Part shown: piece by piece, positions 46,222 to 56,012 of the stretch
Layout: each line of letters begins with the position of its first letter
How positions within the stretch are numbered: position 1 is the stretch's first letter
Source of the DNA: Microcystis viridis FACHB-1342
GTDB lineage: Bacteria > Cyanobacteriota > Cyanobacteriia > Cyanobacteriales > Microcystaceae
Length of the DNA: 64,000 nucleotides
Reading direction: 5' to 3'
NCBI RefSeq assembly: GCF_014698335.1
Contig: NZ_JACJSV010000014.1
Span: 1-64,000, forward strand
Position numbers and translations under genes: made by a program
The notes under the pieces: generated by a model
Told to the model about the DNA's origin: nothing
The model's database searches: none
The model's input: the letters and a program-made list of their open reading frames with translations, nothing else

Positions 46222-46274
46222 GTATAGATAAACATAACTTTTGATCGGGAAACGACACCAAATTAACGTCAATT

Positions 46275-47618
46275 CTACTTTAACTTTAACATTTCGATAG
46301 TATCAATTATTTCCCGTTCAAAACTGACTTGAGCGCGATTAGTTTTACCACCAATATAAAAGCGATCGCCCGATTGTAAAGCCCAAATTTGCGAATGGGA
46401 AAAGTAACTCATTACCACTCCCATCATCAATAAAGCAAAACCTAAATAGACAATCGGTACTCCCGGATCTGCCTTAATTTGTAAACCTGTACTGCCCACT
46501 AATTCGACTATTTTTAGATTAACTCCATTGATAGGAATCGTCATTCCTTCTCGTACCGCAGAGGTTAAATCTCCCTTAGCATCATAGACGATTACCGTAC
46601 CTTGTAAATCTCTGGTTAAAAGAGAAACTCCCTCACTAAGATCGGTTTTAGTCGGAATCCACGTTCCCCAGATTTGTCCATTACCTTTGGTGTCTAAACT
46701 AGCCATCGGTAGCTGTAGGATCGGACTATTATTCACCTGTACTTTTACCCCAGCAATTCCCCAACTGGTTTGATAAAAAGTCACCCCTTTATGGTGCAAA
46801 GGTTGGTTAACTTGAATAGTTTTGCGATCGATCTCCTGTCCTTGATTATCGATCACCGACAAATCAGAATAAAATTGTTCTATATCACCTTTAGGACTAT
46901 AATCAATCCAAAAACGATTAACTTTAATCCCCCAATCTTTAGGGAGAGAATTTTTAGATAAGGGTCCAGCTTCAATAATATTTTTAACCTGAAAACTATC
47001 GCCACTAGCTACCATTTCTTGAGCGAAAAACCCCGTTAACGCTCCCCAGATTGCTCCTGCTAAAATAATTAACATGGCTGCATGAACGATAATCGGACCG
47101 ATTTTACCGATCAGACCTTTACGAGCATAAAGACTGTTATTTTCTAGAAAAACTTTGTAGCCTTTTTTTTCTAATAGAGGGGTGAGAGATTCTAAGGAAC
47201 CAGTTTCTAATTCAGCACTTAAAGCCAGTTTTTGAAATTGGCGAGATTGTTGATAAAATTGCCATTTTCTGGCCGCTTTTAAAGCGGGTAATTGTCGTCG
47301 GAAGGTACAAGCGGTTAAACTAGAACCGAAGAGAATTAATAATGATAGATACCACCAAGTGCTATAAACATGATTTAATCCCAATAGTAATAAAACTTTC
47401 CAAGTCAGAAAGCCAAATAAAGCGGGTTTCTCAGGATAATTAACTTGGTAGAAAGATAGAGATTGTCCCTGTTCTATTACCGTCCCAGAAATGCTAAAAA
47501 TAGCGATTAAAAGTAAGAGGATAATTGCCAATCGTAGATCGGCAATAGTCTGGATAAATTTCCGTCCCCATTGAGGCGGTGTATTCTTTAAATTTGAGGA
47601 AGTTTCCGATATAGTCAT
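46275..47618 (-). CDS. ccs1: Cytochrome c biogenesis protein Ccs1 (ResB)
   Basis: Ccs1, with CcsA, delivers haem to apocytochromes on the lumenal side (system II). From the ATG at 47618 the product is 447 residues, starting [11 protein letters not shown]; an upstream ATG adds nine. Transmembrane segments occur at [55 protein letters not shown] (with the conserved His) and near the C-terminus ([20 protein letters not shown]). The large lumenal domain lies between the third and fourth helices. Downstream of ccdA, it forms a cytochrome c assembly pair. Confidence 0.94.
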   Translation of the reverse strand: MTISETSSNLKNTPPQWGRKFIQTIADLRLAIILLLLIAIFSISGTVIEQGQSLSFYQVNYPEKPALFGFLTWKVLLLLGLNHVYSTWWYLSLLILFGSSLTACTFRRQLPALKAARKWQFYQQSRQFQKLALSAELETGSLESLTPLLEKKGYKVFLENNSLYARKGLIGKIGPIIVHAAMLIILAGAIWGALTGFFAQEMVASGDSFQVKNIIEAGPLSKNSLPKDWGIKVNRFWIDYSPKGDIEQFYSDLSVIDNQGQEIDRKTIQVNQPLHHKGVTFYQTSWGIAGVKVQVNNSPILQLPMASLDTKGNGQIWGTWIPTKTDLSEGVSLLTRDLQGTVIVYDAKGDLTSAVREGMTIPINGVNLKIVELVGSTGLQIKADPGVPIVYLGFALLMMGVVMSYFSHSQIWALQSGDRFYIGGKTNRAQVSFEREIIDTIEMLKLK

Positions 47619-47668
47619 AGTTAAAAGTTTTACAATTCTAGCCAATTATCCATCATAACTCTCCACCA

Positions 47669-48397
47669 TCACAGCAGACGGGATAATAAAGAAAAAACTC
47701 CAAAACCGATTAATAAAACCCCACTGACAGGATTAATCCACCCGGACCATTGACGCAGGGAAAGAAAGCTTTTCAGCGAGGCAGTAAAAGAACCGACGAT
47801 AATTAGCGGTAAAACATAGCCGGCAGTGTAGGATAACAATAATCCCCCTCCTAAGCTTAAATCCCCCGTATTTGCCACCCATGCCAATAGAGTTGCTAGA
47901 ACAGGTGTACTACATGGAGAGGCGATTAAACCAAATGTTAAACCGAGAAGATAGGACCGCAAAATCGGGGGAAAATCGCCGGTAATCCAATCGGTAGCGC
48001 CAAGGGAGGGGAAGCGCAGGGGTAATAATTCCAAGAGGTTTAACCCCATCAAAATAGCGATCGCACTGACGATAATTGGTAAACCGATCCCCACCTGTCC
48101 ATAGACTTTCCCTAAAGTAGCGGCAATTAGTCCCAATCCCGCTAAGGTGGTAGCTAATCCCAGGGAAAACCATGTGGACTGCCAAAAAGCCGCTAAACGA
48201 CCTTTATTTTCGTAACCCCCGATATAAGCGACGGTAATCGGCAACATCGACAGCATACAGGGGGTAAGACTGGTAAGTAAACCGGCTAGAAAAATCACGG
48301 CAATACTGACAAAACTAAGGTGAGTTAGTTGGGAAGTCACTAAGCGATCGGCGTATTGTTCAAGGTGATAGAGTTGAGTCTGTAATTGGTCTAACAT
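47669..48397 (-). CDS. ccdA: Thiol-disulphide transporter CcdA
   Basis: CcdA passes reducing equivalents across the thylakoid or plasma membrane to keep apocytochrome c cysteines reduced. The 242-residue protein has six predicted membrane helices and the two redox cysteine motifs in LLTSLTPCMLSMLPIT and LIASPCSTPVLATLLAW. It lies 50 bp upstream of ccs1 on the same strand and probably shares its transcript. Confidence 0.95.
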   Translation of the reverse strand: MLDQLQTQLYHLEQYADRLVTSQLTHLSFVSIAVIFLAGLLTSLTPCMLSMLPITVAYIGGYENKGRLAAFWQSTWFSLGLATTLAGLGLIAATLGKVYGQVGIGLPIIVSAIAILMGLNLLELLPLRFPSLGATDWITGDFPPILRSYLLGLTFGLIASPCSTPVLATLLAWVANTGDLSLGGGLLLSYTAGYVLPLIIVGSFTASLKSFLSLRQWSGWINPVSGVLLIGFGVFSLLSRLL

Positions 48398-48415
48398 ATT
48401 GGGGAATTTTTCAGG

Positions 48416-48778
48416 CTAAATTTGGCTCATTTCTAGGATATTACCATCGGGATCGCTGACAAATAATGCCTTTCTACCCGAGGCACTCATTTGAATTGTA
48501 TAACCTTGACTTTCTAGATAGTTACCCATGGCTGTCACGTCATCAATAGCGAAGGCAATATGAGGATTGCGTCCCCATTTTTGGGGATTGGGACGGTAGT
48601 TTTGATAATTGGTATCGACAATTAAATGAATTTGATAATCTCCCACTTGATACCAAACCCCATCGTATTGAAAAGGGCGATCAATTCTAGTCAATCCTAG
48701 AACATTTTCGTAAAAGTTAACAGCTTTTTCTAGATCGGTGACTAAAATCGCCGTGTGTAAGGATCGCATGATGTTCAT
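48416..48778 (-). CDS. VOC-family (glyoxalase-like) protein
   Basis: The product is 120 residues from the ATG at 48778, 2 bp after the ABC permease stop; an earlier start would overlap that gene. The motifs RSLHTAILVTDLEKAVNFYE, then IHLIVDTNY, PHIAFAIDD and DPDGNILEM, are those of a single vicinal-oxygen-chelate module. Metal ligands are probably His in SLHTA, His in PHIAF and Glu in ILEM. Substrate unknown. Confidence 0.9.
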   Translation of the reverse strand: MNIMRSLHTAILVTDLEKAVNFYENVLGLTRIDRPFQYDGVWYQVGDYQIHLIVDTNYQNYRPNPQKWGRNPHIAFAIDDVTAMGNYLESQGYTIQMSASGRKALFVSDPDGNILEMSQI

Positions 48779-48780
48779 AG

Positions 48781-49737
48781 TTAATATCTGACTCGCGGAT
48801 CGAGCCAACTATAGGTTAAATCGGCAATTAAGTTAAAGATAACAATTAAAATCCCATAGATAAAGGTAATCGCCATCACTACGGGGGTATCACTGCGGGA
48901 AATAGAATCAATTAATAAAGCACCGATACCCGGTACACGAAACACTTGTTCTGTGACTAAAGCACCGGTAAAAATTGAGGGAATATCGAGAGCAATCAGG
49001 GTGACAACGGGGATTAAAGCATTGCGAACTATATGCTTAGTTAGGACAGAAAAATTAGTTAGTCCCTTGGCTAAGGCAGTTTTAACGTACTCTTGGTGAA
49101 TTTCTTCAGTTACGGAAGAACGCACAAAACGCATCAACATCGCCCCTTGATATAAGCTTAATACAGTTACGGGCATAATTGACTGTTTAACCTGCTCGAT
49201 CAAACTATTAAAATCACTGATTTCTAGGGTACTGTTATAAAAAGATGGTAGCCAGTTTAACTGCACACTAAAGATAATAATTAATAATAATCCCGTTACA
49301 AAAGTGGGTAAAGAAAAGCCAAGTAGCGAAAAAGTAGAGATGATTTTGTCTAACCAAGAATAGCGCTTGACTGCTGAAATTATGCCCAAAGGAAAAGCGA
49401 TTAAAACCCCGAAAATATAGGCAATACCAACAATCCAGAGGGTTGTGGGTAAACGCTGCCAAATGAGGGTAAAAACTGGGCTGCGACTGGTGAAAGAATA
49501 GCCCATATCTCCTTGAAGAAATGCTAACAACCACTTGACGTAACGCACGGGAAGCGGTTGATCTAATCCGAGACTTTTGCGAATATTTTCTCGCACCGCT
49601 TCCGTAATAGCAGGATTAGCGGCAAATTCCCCCATCGGGTCCCCCGGTGCTAGGGCCAAAATGCCAAAAACCACCATACTAATGGCTAAAAGAGTGGGAA
49701 TCGAAAATAATAATCTTCTCAGAAAATATTTCAGCAT
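48781..49737 (-). CDS. Peptide/nickel-type ABC transporter permease (DppB/OppB family)
   Basis: The 318-residue inner-membrane permease starts MLKYFLRRLLFSIPTLLAIS and has the DppB-type GDPMGEFAANPAI region. The EAA loop is at EIHQEYVKTALAKGL, and the end is TYSWLDPRVRY. It directly follows the substrate-binding protein gene (49738). The second permease and ATPases are not adjacent, as often in cyanobacteria. Confidence 0.93.
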   Translation of the reverse strand: MLKYFLRRLLFSIPTLLAISMVVFGILALAPGDPMGEFAANPAITEAVRENIRKSLGLDQPLPVRYVKWLLAFLQGDMGYSFTSRSPVFTLIWQRLPTTLWIVGIAYIFGVLIAFPLGIISAVKRYSWLDKIISTFSLLGFSLPTFVTGLLLIIIFSVQLNWLPSFYNSTLEISDFNSLIEQVKQSIMPVTVLSLYQGAMLMRFVRSSVTEEIHQEYVKTALAKGLTNFSVLTKHIVRNALIPVVTLIALDIPSIFTGALVTEQVFRVPGIGALLIDSISRSDTPVVMAITFIYGILIVIFNLIADLTYSWLDPRVRY

Positions 49738-51471
49738 TTATTTACTACGCTTCCAGTCCTTGATGTTCCAAGTATTTCTATCCCAGGGAGTTAATTTAAA
49801 CCCCGACAAACTATTGCTAATTGCCACCACATCGGCACGATGAACTAGGGGAATAATCACAAAATCATTAATTAACATATCATTCATTTTAATCGCTATT
49901 TCTCGCCGTTTTTCTGGGTTTAATTCTTGACTAAAAGCTTGCCATAATTTATCGTATTCAGGATTGCAATAACGAGCATAATTATCCCCGGCCCAACCAT
50001 CAGCTTTTTGGGGAATTTCGCTACAGGTAAAGGTTTTAAAATAGGCTTTCGGATCGGGACTATTATTACCGGTAGTGTACATTTGTAGGTCAGCATAAAA
50101 CTTTTCTACCGTGTCATCGTTAGCAGGATCGCTAGAAAAGAAAATACTGGCATCAACAGTTTTTAATTCTACTCCTACCCCGATCGCTTGTAAACTTTGT
50201 TTGATAATTTCTTGGGTTTTCTGACGGAGAGGATTGACAGTGGTTTGAAAAACTAATTTCATTTCTACCCCATTTTTATCCCTAGTGCCATCACCATTAC
50301 TATCTTTCCATCCCGCATCATCTAGTAATTTCTTAGCCTTTTCTAGATTAAATTCATAGCTAGTATTGGGCGAATTATATTCCGATGGCATCACAATAAA
50401 ATTAGGAGTTGTTTTCCCAGTAATACCATAAAGTTGCGTGGCAATAGTATCTCTATCAACGGCTAACGACAAAGCTTCTCTTACTTTCACATCACTCAAA
50501 AAAGGATGGGGAAACTTAATACTAGACCTCTCACCTTCAGGAGTAGCTTGATTAGGATCGCTCAGATTAAATAAAACTCTTTCAATCAAAGAACCGAAAC
50601 TAGATATTAACTGACCCCGACCCGCTTTTTCTAAATCACTTAAAACCTTGGCCTCTACTTGCAAATTATAGGCATAATCCGCCTCCTGTGTCTGTAAAAC
50701 CGCTCTTGCCGCAGAAGTGGCATCACCTCCTCCTTTTAATTCTATTCTTTGAAAACCCAATTTATCCGCTTCTCGAAAGAAAGAATTTGGTTCATAAACT
50801 GCCGTATCTCCCGGTTTAAATTCTACCACTTTATAGGGGCCAGTTCCCACCGGTAATAAATTAGCAGGGGCTTGACGTGCTGTTTCATTGCTATACTTTT
50901 CATAGAGATGAGCAGGTAAAATCATCCCTTCTGTCCCCACAAAAACTAATGACCACGCGGGATTAACTTGCTTAAAAGTTATTTTAACTGTATGGGGATC
51001 GATCGCTTCTACACTTTTAACTATTTCATAATTGCCAGCGCTAGTAGAACCAGTTTTCGGATTGGTAATAAAATTATAGGTAGCGATGACATCTTTGGCA
51101 GTAAAAGGAGTACCATCTGACCATTTAATATCTTTTTTTAGCTTCCATGTCACCGATTTACCATCCCGGGCAACTCCCCCATTTTCAAGAGTAGGAATTT
51201 CTGCCGCTAAAAAAGGAACTAATTCCCCTTTTTCATCGAAACTAGCCAAAGGTTCTAAGGTAATGCGACTCGCTTCTGAGTCTTTAAATCCCGTGGAGAG
51301 ATGGGGATTTAAAATCGTCGGTGCTTGCCAATATAAAAGTTTTAAAGTTTCTGGATTATTATTTTCCGTTGCTGGGGGATTATTAGCTGTTTGTTGACGA
51401 CAAGCACTAAAAAGCAGCGTACAACTAAGGGATAAAATTAACAGGGGCAAGAAAAGCGATCGCTTAAACAT
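49738..51471 (-). CDS. ABC transporter substrate-binding lipoprotein, SBP_bac_5 family
   Basis: The product is 577 residues from the ATG at 51471. A lipoprotein signal is visible (LPLLILSLSCTLLFSAC, with the lipobox LFSAC). The body has family-5 landmarks: SVTWKLKKDIKWSDGTPFTA, PVGTGPYKVVEF, LSLAVDRDTIA and AKKLLDDAGWKDSNGDGTRD. It binds peptides or similar solutes for the permease encoded next. A calcium-loop-like DSNGDGTRD lies near residue 400. Confidence 0.93.
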   Translation of the reverse strand: MFKRSLFLPLLILSLSCTLLFSACRQQTANNPPATENNNPETLKLLYWQAPTILNPHLSTGFKDSEASRITLEPLASFDEKGELVPFLAAEIPTLENGGVARDGKSVTWKLKKDIKWSDGTPFTAKDVIATYNFITNPKTGSTSAGNYEIVKSVEAIDPHTVKITFKQVNPAWSLVFVGTEGMILPAHLYEKYSNETARQAPANLLPVGTGPYKVVEFKPGDTAVYEPNSFFREADKLGFQRIELKGGGDATSAARAVLQTQEADYAYNLQVEAKVLSDLEKAGRGQLISSFGSLIERVLFNLSDPNQATPEGERSSIKFPHPFLSDVKVREALSLAVDRDTIATQLYGITGKTTPNFIVMPSEYNSPNTSYEFNLEKAKKLLDDAGWKDSNGDGTRDKNGVEMKLVFQTTVNPLRQKTQEIIKQSLQAIGVGVELKTVDASIFFSSDPANDDTVEKFYADLQMYTTGNNSPDPKAYFKTFTCSEIPQKADGWAGDNYARYCNPEYDKLWQAFSQELNPEKRREIAIKMNDMLINDFVIIPLVHRADVVAISNSLSGFKLTPWDRNTWNIKDWKRSK

Positions 51472-52169
51472 TTTTAGTGACAATCAATAATTCAACAGGG
51501 TGACTTAGGTGATTCCCTACCCCACCAATAACAAGTTATCAGACATTGAGTCTTGATCTCGATCGATTAATTGATTATTTGCCTTTATCCATTCCCAGTC
51601 AAGTTAAATCGATCGTGCTACGATAGCTGGCCTGTACTAGACAATAAAATTCTAGGCACGGCGACGAAATGGGTTCTTCGGTTTGTGTTATGCAATGTAC
51701 GGCGGTTATAAGGGACAGAACTCTTATAGAGAAAGACGTTTGGCGATTTTTGTCAATTGTTTTTGATCTAGAGCGAACTAATCAATTAAATCTCTTGCCA
51801 GATAAGGATTTAGTCGATTTATGCCACCCTATCGAACCATAAAAAGTAACGAAGAGCCAGAAAATCCGTATTTGGGGTGTTGTATGGAAAAAATCCGTCT
51901 AGTATATAGTTAGTGTGATTGCCATCGCCGTAGGGTGCGTTCCCTAATGTGGCTCCTACCGCTCCACTAGCAGTAGGCTAATCTGGCTAACACGCTTTTG
52001 GGCGCGATATACGGAAAAGTTTTGGCGATCGCGCCTAAATGGGGTGAGATGCCGAAAGTTGACCCATATCATTACTTTCAGGAGTGTTATACGGAAATTT
52101 TCCGTATAATCAATAGTTAGACCGCCAATTCTCGGTTGAGACAGTATGCAAAAGTTGTTTGTGGGGAAG
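51472..52169. other. Non-coding region with an interspersed repeat and a palindrome
   Basis: It contains a copy of the GTAGGGTGCGTTCCC repeat (51930-52017), a strong palindrome with 11-bp arms TTATACGGAAA / TTTCCGTATAA (52087-52109), and GTTAGAC (52116-52122), an attC-core-type heptamer. No gene is recognised. Confidence 0.75.
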
Positions 52170-52988
52170 TCATGCTTTTGGTTTTTTTGGGCGAGCGTGA
52201 ACAGAACTGTTTAGATTCAATCCGCCTGCCATAAAGTTTCCCTCATCAATCATCTCTGGCCATTCAGAATGTTTTATGTCAGTTAAGCGAAGTGGAATCT
52301 CAGCAGTCTCTTCTAGCTTGAGATCACGATAGGTTGTTAATTCGTCGAGTCCTTCATATTGTTCTAAATTGCAAACCACGTAAGCTACTGGAAAATATTT
52401 AAGGATGCTAAAGGTTCCAAGTTCACTAAATTCACTTAAGTTTCCTCTGACCGCAGGCATAATGACATCACGAACAACCACAATTTCTTCATATGGATAA
52501 ATCCAGTAAAAAATTTTAATTTCTTCAGGGATCTGAGCTTGATCATCAAACAGAAATTCGCGTATTTTCTGATCAACAACATTATGGTCTATAACTCCCT
52601 TCGCTGCAACTAAATGACCAAGAATAGCTCTAATCAATTTTGCTGGTTGCGTCTTGTAATGAATCATTGGTGGAACTTCCACAATTGATTTAAGAATCCT
52701 GCCTACTCCAAGAGCAAAGCTATTAAGAACTGGGTCGTAGCGACGCCCCAAGCGTGTATTACATTGTTCGCAAAGGGTTCGATACTTCACACCATTCTGT
52801 GAAATAAGACGTTTCTGTTCTTCAGGGTGGACAGTCAAACGTTGTACAATCGTGATCTGCTCAACAGGCTTCAAATCAAAACCTCTCTTTGGTGGGACGT
52901 GATCCCAGCTTAGAGAAGCTGATTGTTTACAAATATTGCAAAGACCTACTTTTCCACGCTTTCCTTGATTAATGTAATGAATATCCAT
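52170..52988 (-). CDS. HNH-type (zinc-binding) protein
   Basis: The 272-residue product has the metal-binding nuclease-like start GKVGLCNICKQSASLSWDHV followed by PPK, then CEQCNTRLGRRYDP. Two Cys pairs surround DHVPPK, the pattern of HNH endonucleases. The remaining 170 residues are an uncharacterised domain. It could be a defence or mobile-element endonuclease. It stands alone between repeats and attC-like half-sites. Confidence 0.7.
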   Translation of the reverse strand: MDIHYINQGKRGKVGLCNICKQSASLSWDHVPPKRGFDLKPVEQITIVQRLTVHPEEQKRLISQNGVKYRTLCEQCNTRLGRRYDPVLNSFALGVGRILKSIVEVPPMIHYKTQPAKLIRAILGHLVAAKGVIDHNVVDQKIREFLFDDQAQIPEEIKIFYWIYPYEEIVVVRDVIMPAVRGNLSEFSELGTFSILKYFPVAYVVCNLEQYEGLDELTTYRDLKLEETAEIPLRLTDIKHSEWPEMIDEGNFMAGGLNLNSSVHARPKKPKA

Positions 52989-53399
52989 TAGACGATTCTA
53001 GAATTAGAAGGGTTAGTTTTTACAGCAATTCTAACTCTTAATAAGAATGCATTGCCGTAGCAGCGCGGTCTAATGGGAACGTTAGCCGTAGGGTGCGTTC
53101 CCTAATGTGGCTCCCACTGCTCCACTAGCAGTAGGCTAATCTGGCTAACACGCTTTTGGGCGTGATATACGGAAAGTTTCCGCATAATCAATAGAGCGAT
53201 CGCTGATCTTGTAGGGTGCGTTCCCTAATGCAAGTCCCACTGATCCAGCGATCAATTTTGGGGAACGCACCATGCCCATTGATTAAAGCTGTGGGTTTAA
53301 GTGCGATGCCGCTCTTGTGGGACCAGTTGGGGAATGTTAGCAAAGATTCCCGATGTTTAGGTTAAAATAGAGGGCAAAAGTTGCCACAGGGTCAAGCCA
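52989..53399. other. Repeat-rich intergenic region with a half attC-like site
   Basis: It holds a half-site ending GTTAGCC (arm GCGCGGTCTAATGGGAAC, 53062-53087), a GTAGGGTGCGTTCCC repeat with an ATACGGAAA-G-TTTCCGCAT end (53088-53185), and a second repeat copy in a shorter form (53211-53273). No coding sequence is seen. Confidence 0.7.
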
Positions 53400-53672
53400 A
53401 TGACAATCCATCAACCCCGCTATAGCAAAGAAGAATTTGCCCAACGTGGCGATCTGATTTATCAAACTCAAATACGTCCACAAGTCGAATTGGGTAATCA
53501 GGGCAAAATTGTAGCAATTGACCTTGAAACTGGCGACTTTGAAATTGATGCGCGTGAAATACCTGCTTGCAATAGACTCGAAGCCCGTCACCCAGATGCT
53601 CAAATCTGGATTGTTCGAGTCGGTTCTCGCTATGTTCGCCGATTTGGTGGACGTACAAAGAGATTAGTATGA
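53400..53672 (+). CDS. Small protein paired with an aspartic-protease-like gene
   Basis: The 90-residue product contains YSKEEFAQRGDLIYQTQIRP, then GKIVAIDLETGDFEIDA and a C-terminal WIVRVGSRYVRRFGGR. I do not recognise a named domain; the layout resembles small cyanobacterial proteins encoded just upstream of retropepsin-like genes. The stop overlaps the next start by ATGA, so the two are coupled like a toxin-antitoxin pair. Function is not known. Confidence 0.75.
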   Translation: MTIHQPRYSKEEFAQRGDLIYQTQIRPQVELGNQGKIVAIDLETGDFEIDAREIPACNRLEARHPDAQIWIVRVGSRYVRRFGGRTKRLV

Positions 53673-54046
53673 TCGCAGGAATCGTTAACGCGGATTTTGA
53701 GGCGATTATTTCACTTTCGATATGTGACTCTGAAGGAAATATTTACGCGCAAGATGCGATCATTGATACAGGTTTTAATGGTTGGCTTTCATTGCCACCA
53801 GACCTAATCGATCAGCTAAACCTGAAATGGAAAAGACGAGGACGCGCTATTCTTGGTGATGGTAGCGAATGCGTTTTTAATGTCTATGAAGCCGTCGTAA
53901 TTTGGGACGGAGATTATTTAACCATACCAATTGATGAAGCTGATTCCGAACCTCTAGTTGGAATGTCATTAATGGAAGGCTATCAACTCACAGTTCAAGT
54001 ATTTGAAGAAGGCCGCGTAGAAATCCGCAAAGTAAGTGTCGTCTAA
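53669..54046 (+). CDS. Clan AA (retropepsin-like) aspartic protease
   Basis: The 125-residue product contains the catalytic DTG motif in AIIDTGFNGWLSLPPDLID and a second half with ILGDGSECVFNVYEAVV and PLVGMSLMEGYQL, the usual single-domain retropepsin fold that works as a dimer. The stop codon lies inside the first heptamer of an attC-like site, consistent with the pair at 53400-54046 being an integron-type cassette. Confidence 0.85.
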   Translation: MIAGIVNADFEAIISLSICDSEGNIYAQDAIIDTGFNGWLSLPPDLIDQLNLKWKRRGRAILGDGSECVFNVYEAVVIWDGDYLTIPIDEADSEPLVGMSLMEGYQLTVQVFEEGRVEIRKVSVV

Positions 54047-54126
54047 CACTGCGTTGGAGCCGACTTTACAAAAAATACCTGCAAAAATTACAGATTGTCT
54101 GCGGCGGCTCAATTAGAACGTTATGC
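54041..54126 (+). other. attC-like integron recombination site
   Basis: It begins GTCTAAC and ends GTTATGC, 86 bp apart. The arms TTGGAGCCG and CGGCTCAA pair with one extra base. The overall form matches integron attC sites. It directly follows the protease gene. Confidence 0.8.
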
Positions 54127-54259
54127 CGCGTCAAAACCGCAAAGGAGGTTTATTATGGCTGAATGATTAGCAGTTGATGTTTCGAGAACTGGGGCGTTGG
54201 CTCCCCTTGCTTTTTTTGTGCGCTACTATGGAATTAAATGATTAAAAGCTAAGACTGCT

Positions 54260-54637
54260 ATGGCACTGGCATCGAATGGACAAACAGCTATAATCCGCAC
54301 AGAGCGAGGGCTTACAATTGCGGATACTCGTATTACTCTGTATGACGTAATCGATTATCTCAAAGCTCAGTATCCACCCAAGTTTATTCGTGATGCCTTC
54401 AATCTTACAGATGCTCAGATTCATGCTGCCCTTTCCTACATTGAAACACATCGAACAGAAGTGGAAGCGGAGTATCAGGAGGTTTTAAAGACTGCCGCAG
54501 AAACTAAACAATTTTGGGAAGAGAGGAATCGCGAACGTTTTGCTCGGATCGCTGCTACTCCTCCTCGTCCAGGCTATGAAGCGGTTAGAGCTAAACTTCA
54601 GGAACGGAGAGCAAAGCGGGAAGCGAAGAAGCAATGA
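54260..54637 (+). CDS. DUF433-domain antitoxin
   Basis: The 125-residue product has RTERGLTIADTRITLYDVID followed by YLKAQYPPKFIRDAFNLTDA and ALSYIETHRTEVEAEY, the DUF433 winged-helix antitoxin. The charged C-terminal third (RERFARI, then KLQERRAKREAKKQ) should contact the toxin. The ATGA overlap with the next gene (54634) indicates a bicistronic toxin-antitoxin operon. Confidence 0.9.
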   Translation: MALASNGQTAIIRTERGLTIADTRITLYDVIDYLKAQYPPKFIRDAFNLTDAQIHAALSYIETHRTEVEAEYQEVLKTAAETKQFWEERNRERFARIAATPPRPGYEAVRAKLQERRAKREAKKQ

Positions 54638-55026
54638 TTGTTCTGGCTGATTACAACTTGAATCGGCAGGCAATTCTGATCTCTGGAAGTCTTGTTGTTA
54701 GCGGGTTATTAGATCTCGCTCTAATTCGGTTGAGGACATTTGAAGACGTTGGCTTACCCGCAGACAGCAATGATCGAGTAGTTTGGAGATTTGCCCAAAC
54801 CAACGGGATGCTCTTACTTACGGCAAACCGGAATGCGAAGGGTGAAGACTCGTTGGAACAAGTAATGCGTGAAGAAAATCAACCGACTTCATTTCCGATC
54901 ATTACGATTGGCGATCCGGATAGGGTCAATGAATCTGACTATCGAGAACGCTGCGTTGAAAGGCTTGTAGAAATTGTGATCGATATCCAAGACTATATGG
55001 GGGCTGGTCGGTTGTTTATTCCATAA
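54634..55026 (+). CDS. DUF5615 PIN-like toxin
   Basis: The 130-residue partner of the DUF433 gene contains IVLADYNLNRQA (Asp), a central region ending DSNDRVVWRFAQTNGMLLLT and ANRNAKGED, a diverged PIN fold of the DUF5615/Mut7-C type. DUF433-DUF5615 pairs are widespread toxin-antitoxin-like modules in cyanobacteria. It is followed 33 bp later by a half attC-like site. Confidence 0.87.
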   Translation: MIVLADYNLNRQAILISGSLVVSGLLDLALIRLRTFEDVGLPADSNDRVVWRFAQTNGMLLLTANRNAKGEDSLEQVMREENQPTSFPIITIGDPDRVNESDYRERCVERLVEIVIDIQDYMGAGRLFIP

Positions 55027-55059
55027 GGTGATTGGCGCATCATATCTGTTGGTGACACA

Positions 55060-55214
55060 GCATAACAACCCCAATGCACTCCGACCGACGAAAGCTAATC
55101 AGTGTGATCGCCGATCTTGTAGAGTGCGTTCCCTAATGTGGCTCCTACCGCTCCACTAGCAGTAGGCTAATCTGGATAACACGCTTTTGGGCGCGATATA
55201 CGGAAAGTTTCCGT
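55060..55214. repeat. Half attC-like site interrupted by an interspersed repeat
   Basis: GCATAAC at 55060-55066 is followed by an arm with CCCCAATGCACTCCGACCG (55068-55089), an attC left half. It then passes into the repeat GTAGAGTGCGTTCCC (55119) that ends with GATATACGGAAAGTTTCCG. The right half of the site is missing. Confidence 0.6.
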
Positions 55215-55344
55215 TTAGCTAAATCCCCGGCAATCCCTGTACTGTTCTCTCCTATCAACCAGCAATTTAAAATCGTGATAGCTTAGGAACTAAACGCGAT
55301 TAACGTTACGCTCACAATAAAGAAAACTGTATAGAGGAGTTCCT

Positions 55345-55605
55345 ATGACAACTCGTGATACTGCGATCGCCAAATTGCACCAACTCTCCGAGCCACTCTT
55401 GCAAGAGGTGAGTGACTTCATTGATTGTATTATCCACAAACATCAAGCTAAACCTGATACCAGCCAAACTGCTGAAAAAATTGTCGAGAGATGGTCACAA
55501 TGGTTTGAGACGGTGGATCATTTAGACGTAACGCCACTTCAACCAGTCAGCAACTATCAGCAACTCCTGCTCAAAAAATATCGGCAACAAGGACTAGATC
55601 TATGA
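55345..55605 (+). CDS. Small antitoxin (DUF2281-like) of a VapC pair
   Basis: The 86-residue product has a good AGGAG ribosome-binding sequence 5 nt before the ATG. KLHQLSEPLLQEVSDFIDCI resembles DUF2281-type antitoxin starts, and the C-terminal part ends QQLLLKKYRQQGLDL. The stop overlaps the PIN start (ATGA). The antitoxin role is inferred from pairing. Confidence 0.8.
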   Translation: MTTRDTAIAKLHQLSEPLLQEVSDFIDCIIHKHQAKPDTSQTAEKIVERWSQWFETVDHLDVTPLQPVSNYQQLLLKKYRQQGLDL

Positions 55606-56012
55606 TCCTGTGCGATGCCGGAGTCCTACTTTGTCTTGTAGATCGAACTCAGTCTCAGCATAACGCCTATAAAAACGCAGTCCTCCGATTAGAAACGCCC
55701 CTTTTAACAACTTGGTCATGCCTGACCGAAGCCATGTACCTTGCGCTGCATCGGGGTGGTTGGCAAATGCAAAAACAACTGGGACAGCTTCTTTTAGACA
55801 AACTGCTGGTGGTTTACGATATTCAGGAAAGTGATTACAGTCGTTTGTTGGCATTGATGGAGCAATACCGTGATCGCCCCATGGACTTGGCGGATGCAAC
55901 CCTGGTCTTGGTAGCTGAAAAGACAGGATATCGGCAAATTCTCACAATCGATTCAGATTTCCTGTTTTATCGGATTACAAACAAAGAAAGCTTTGATATC
56001 ATTCAAGTGTAA
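55602..56012 (+). CDS. PIN-domain VapC-type toxin
   Basis: The 136-residue PIN protein has LCDAGVLLCLVDR (Asp4-type residue), SCLTEAMYLALH (Glu), PMDLADATLVLVAEK (Asp) and TIDSDFLFY (Asp), the complete acidic site of a PIN RNase. It is translationally coupled to the antitoxin gene upstream. It is the last gene of the accessory region before murB. Confidence 0.9.
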   Translation: MILCDAGVLLCLVDRTQSQHNAYKNAVLRLETPLLTTWSCLTEAMYLALHRGGWQMQKQLGQLLLDKLLVVYDIQESDYSRLLALMEQYRDRPMDLADATLVLVAEKTGYRQILTIDSDFLFYRITNKESFDIIQV

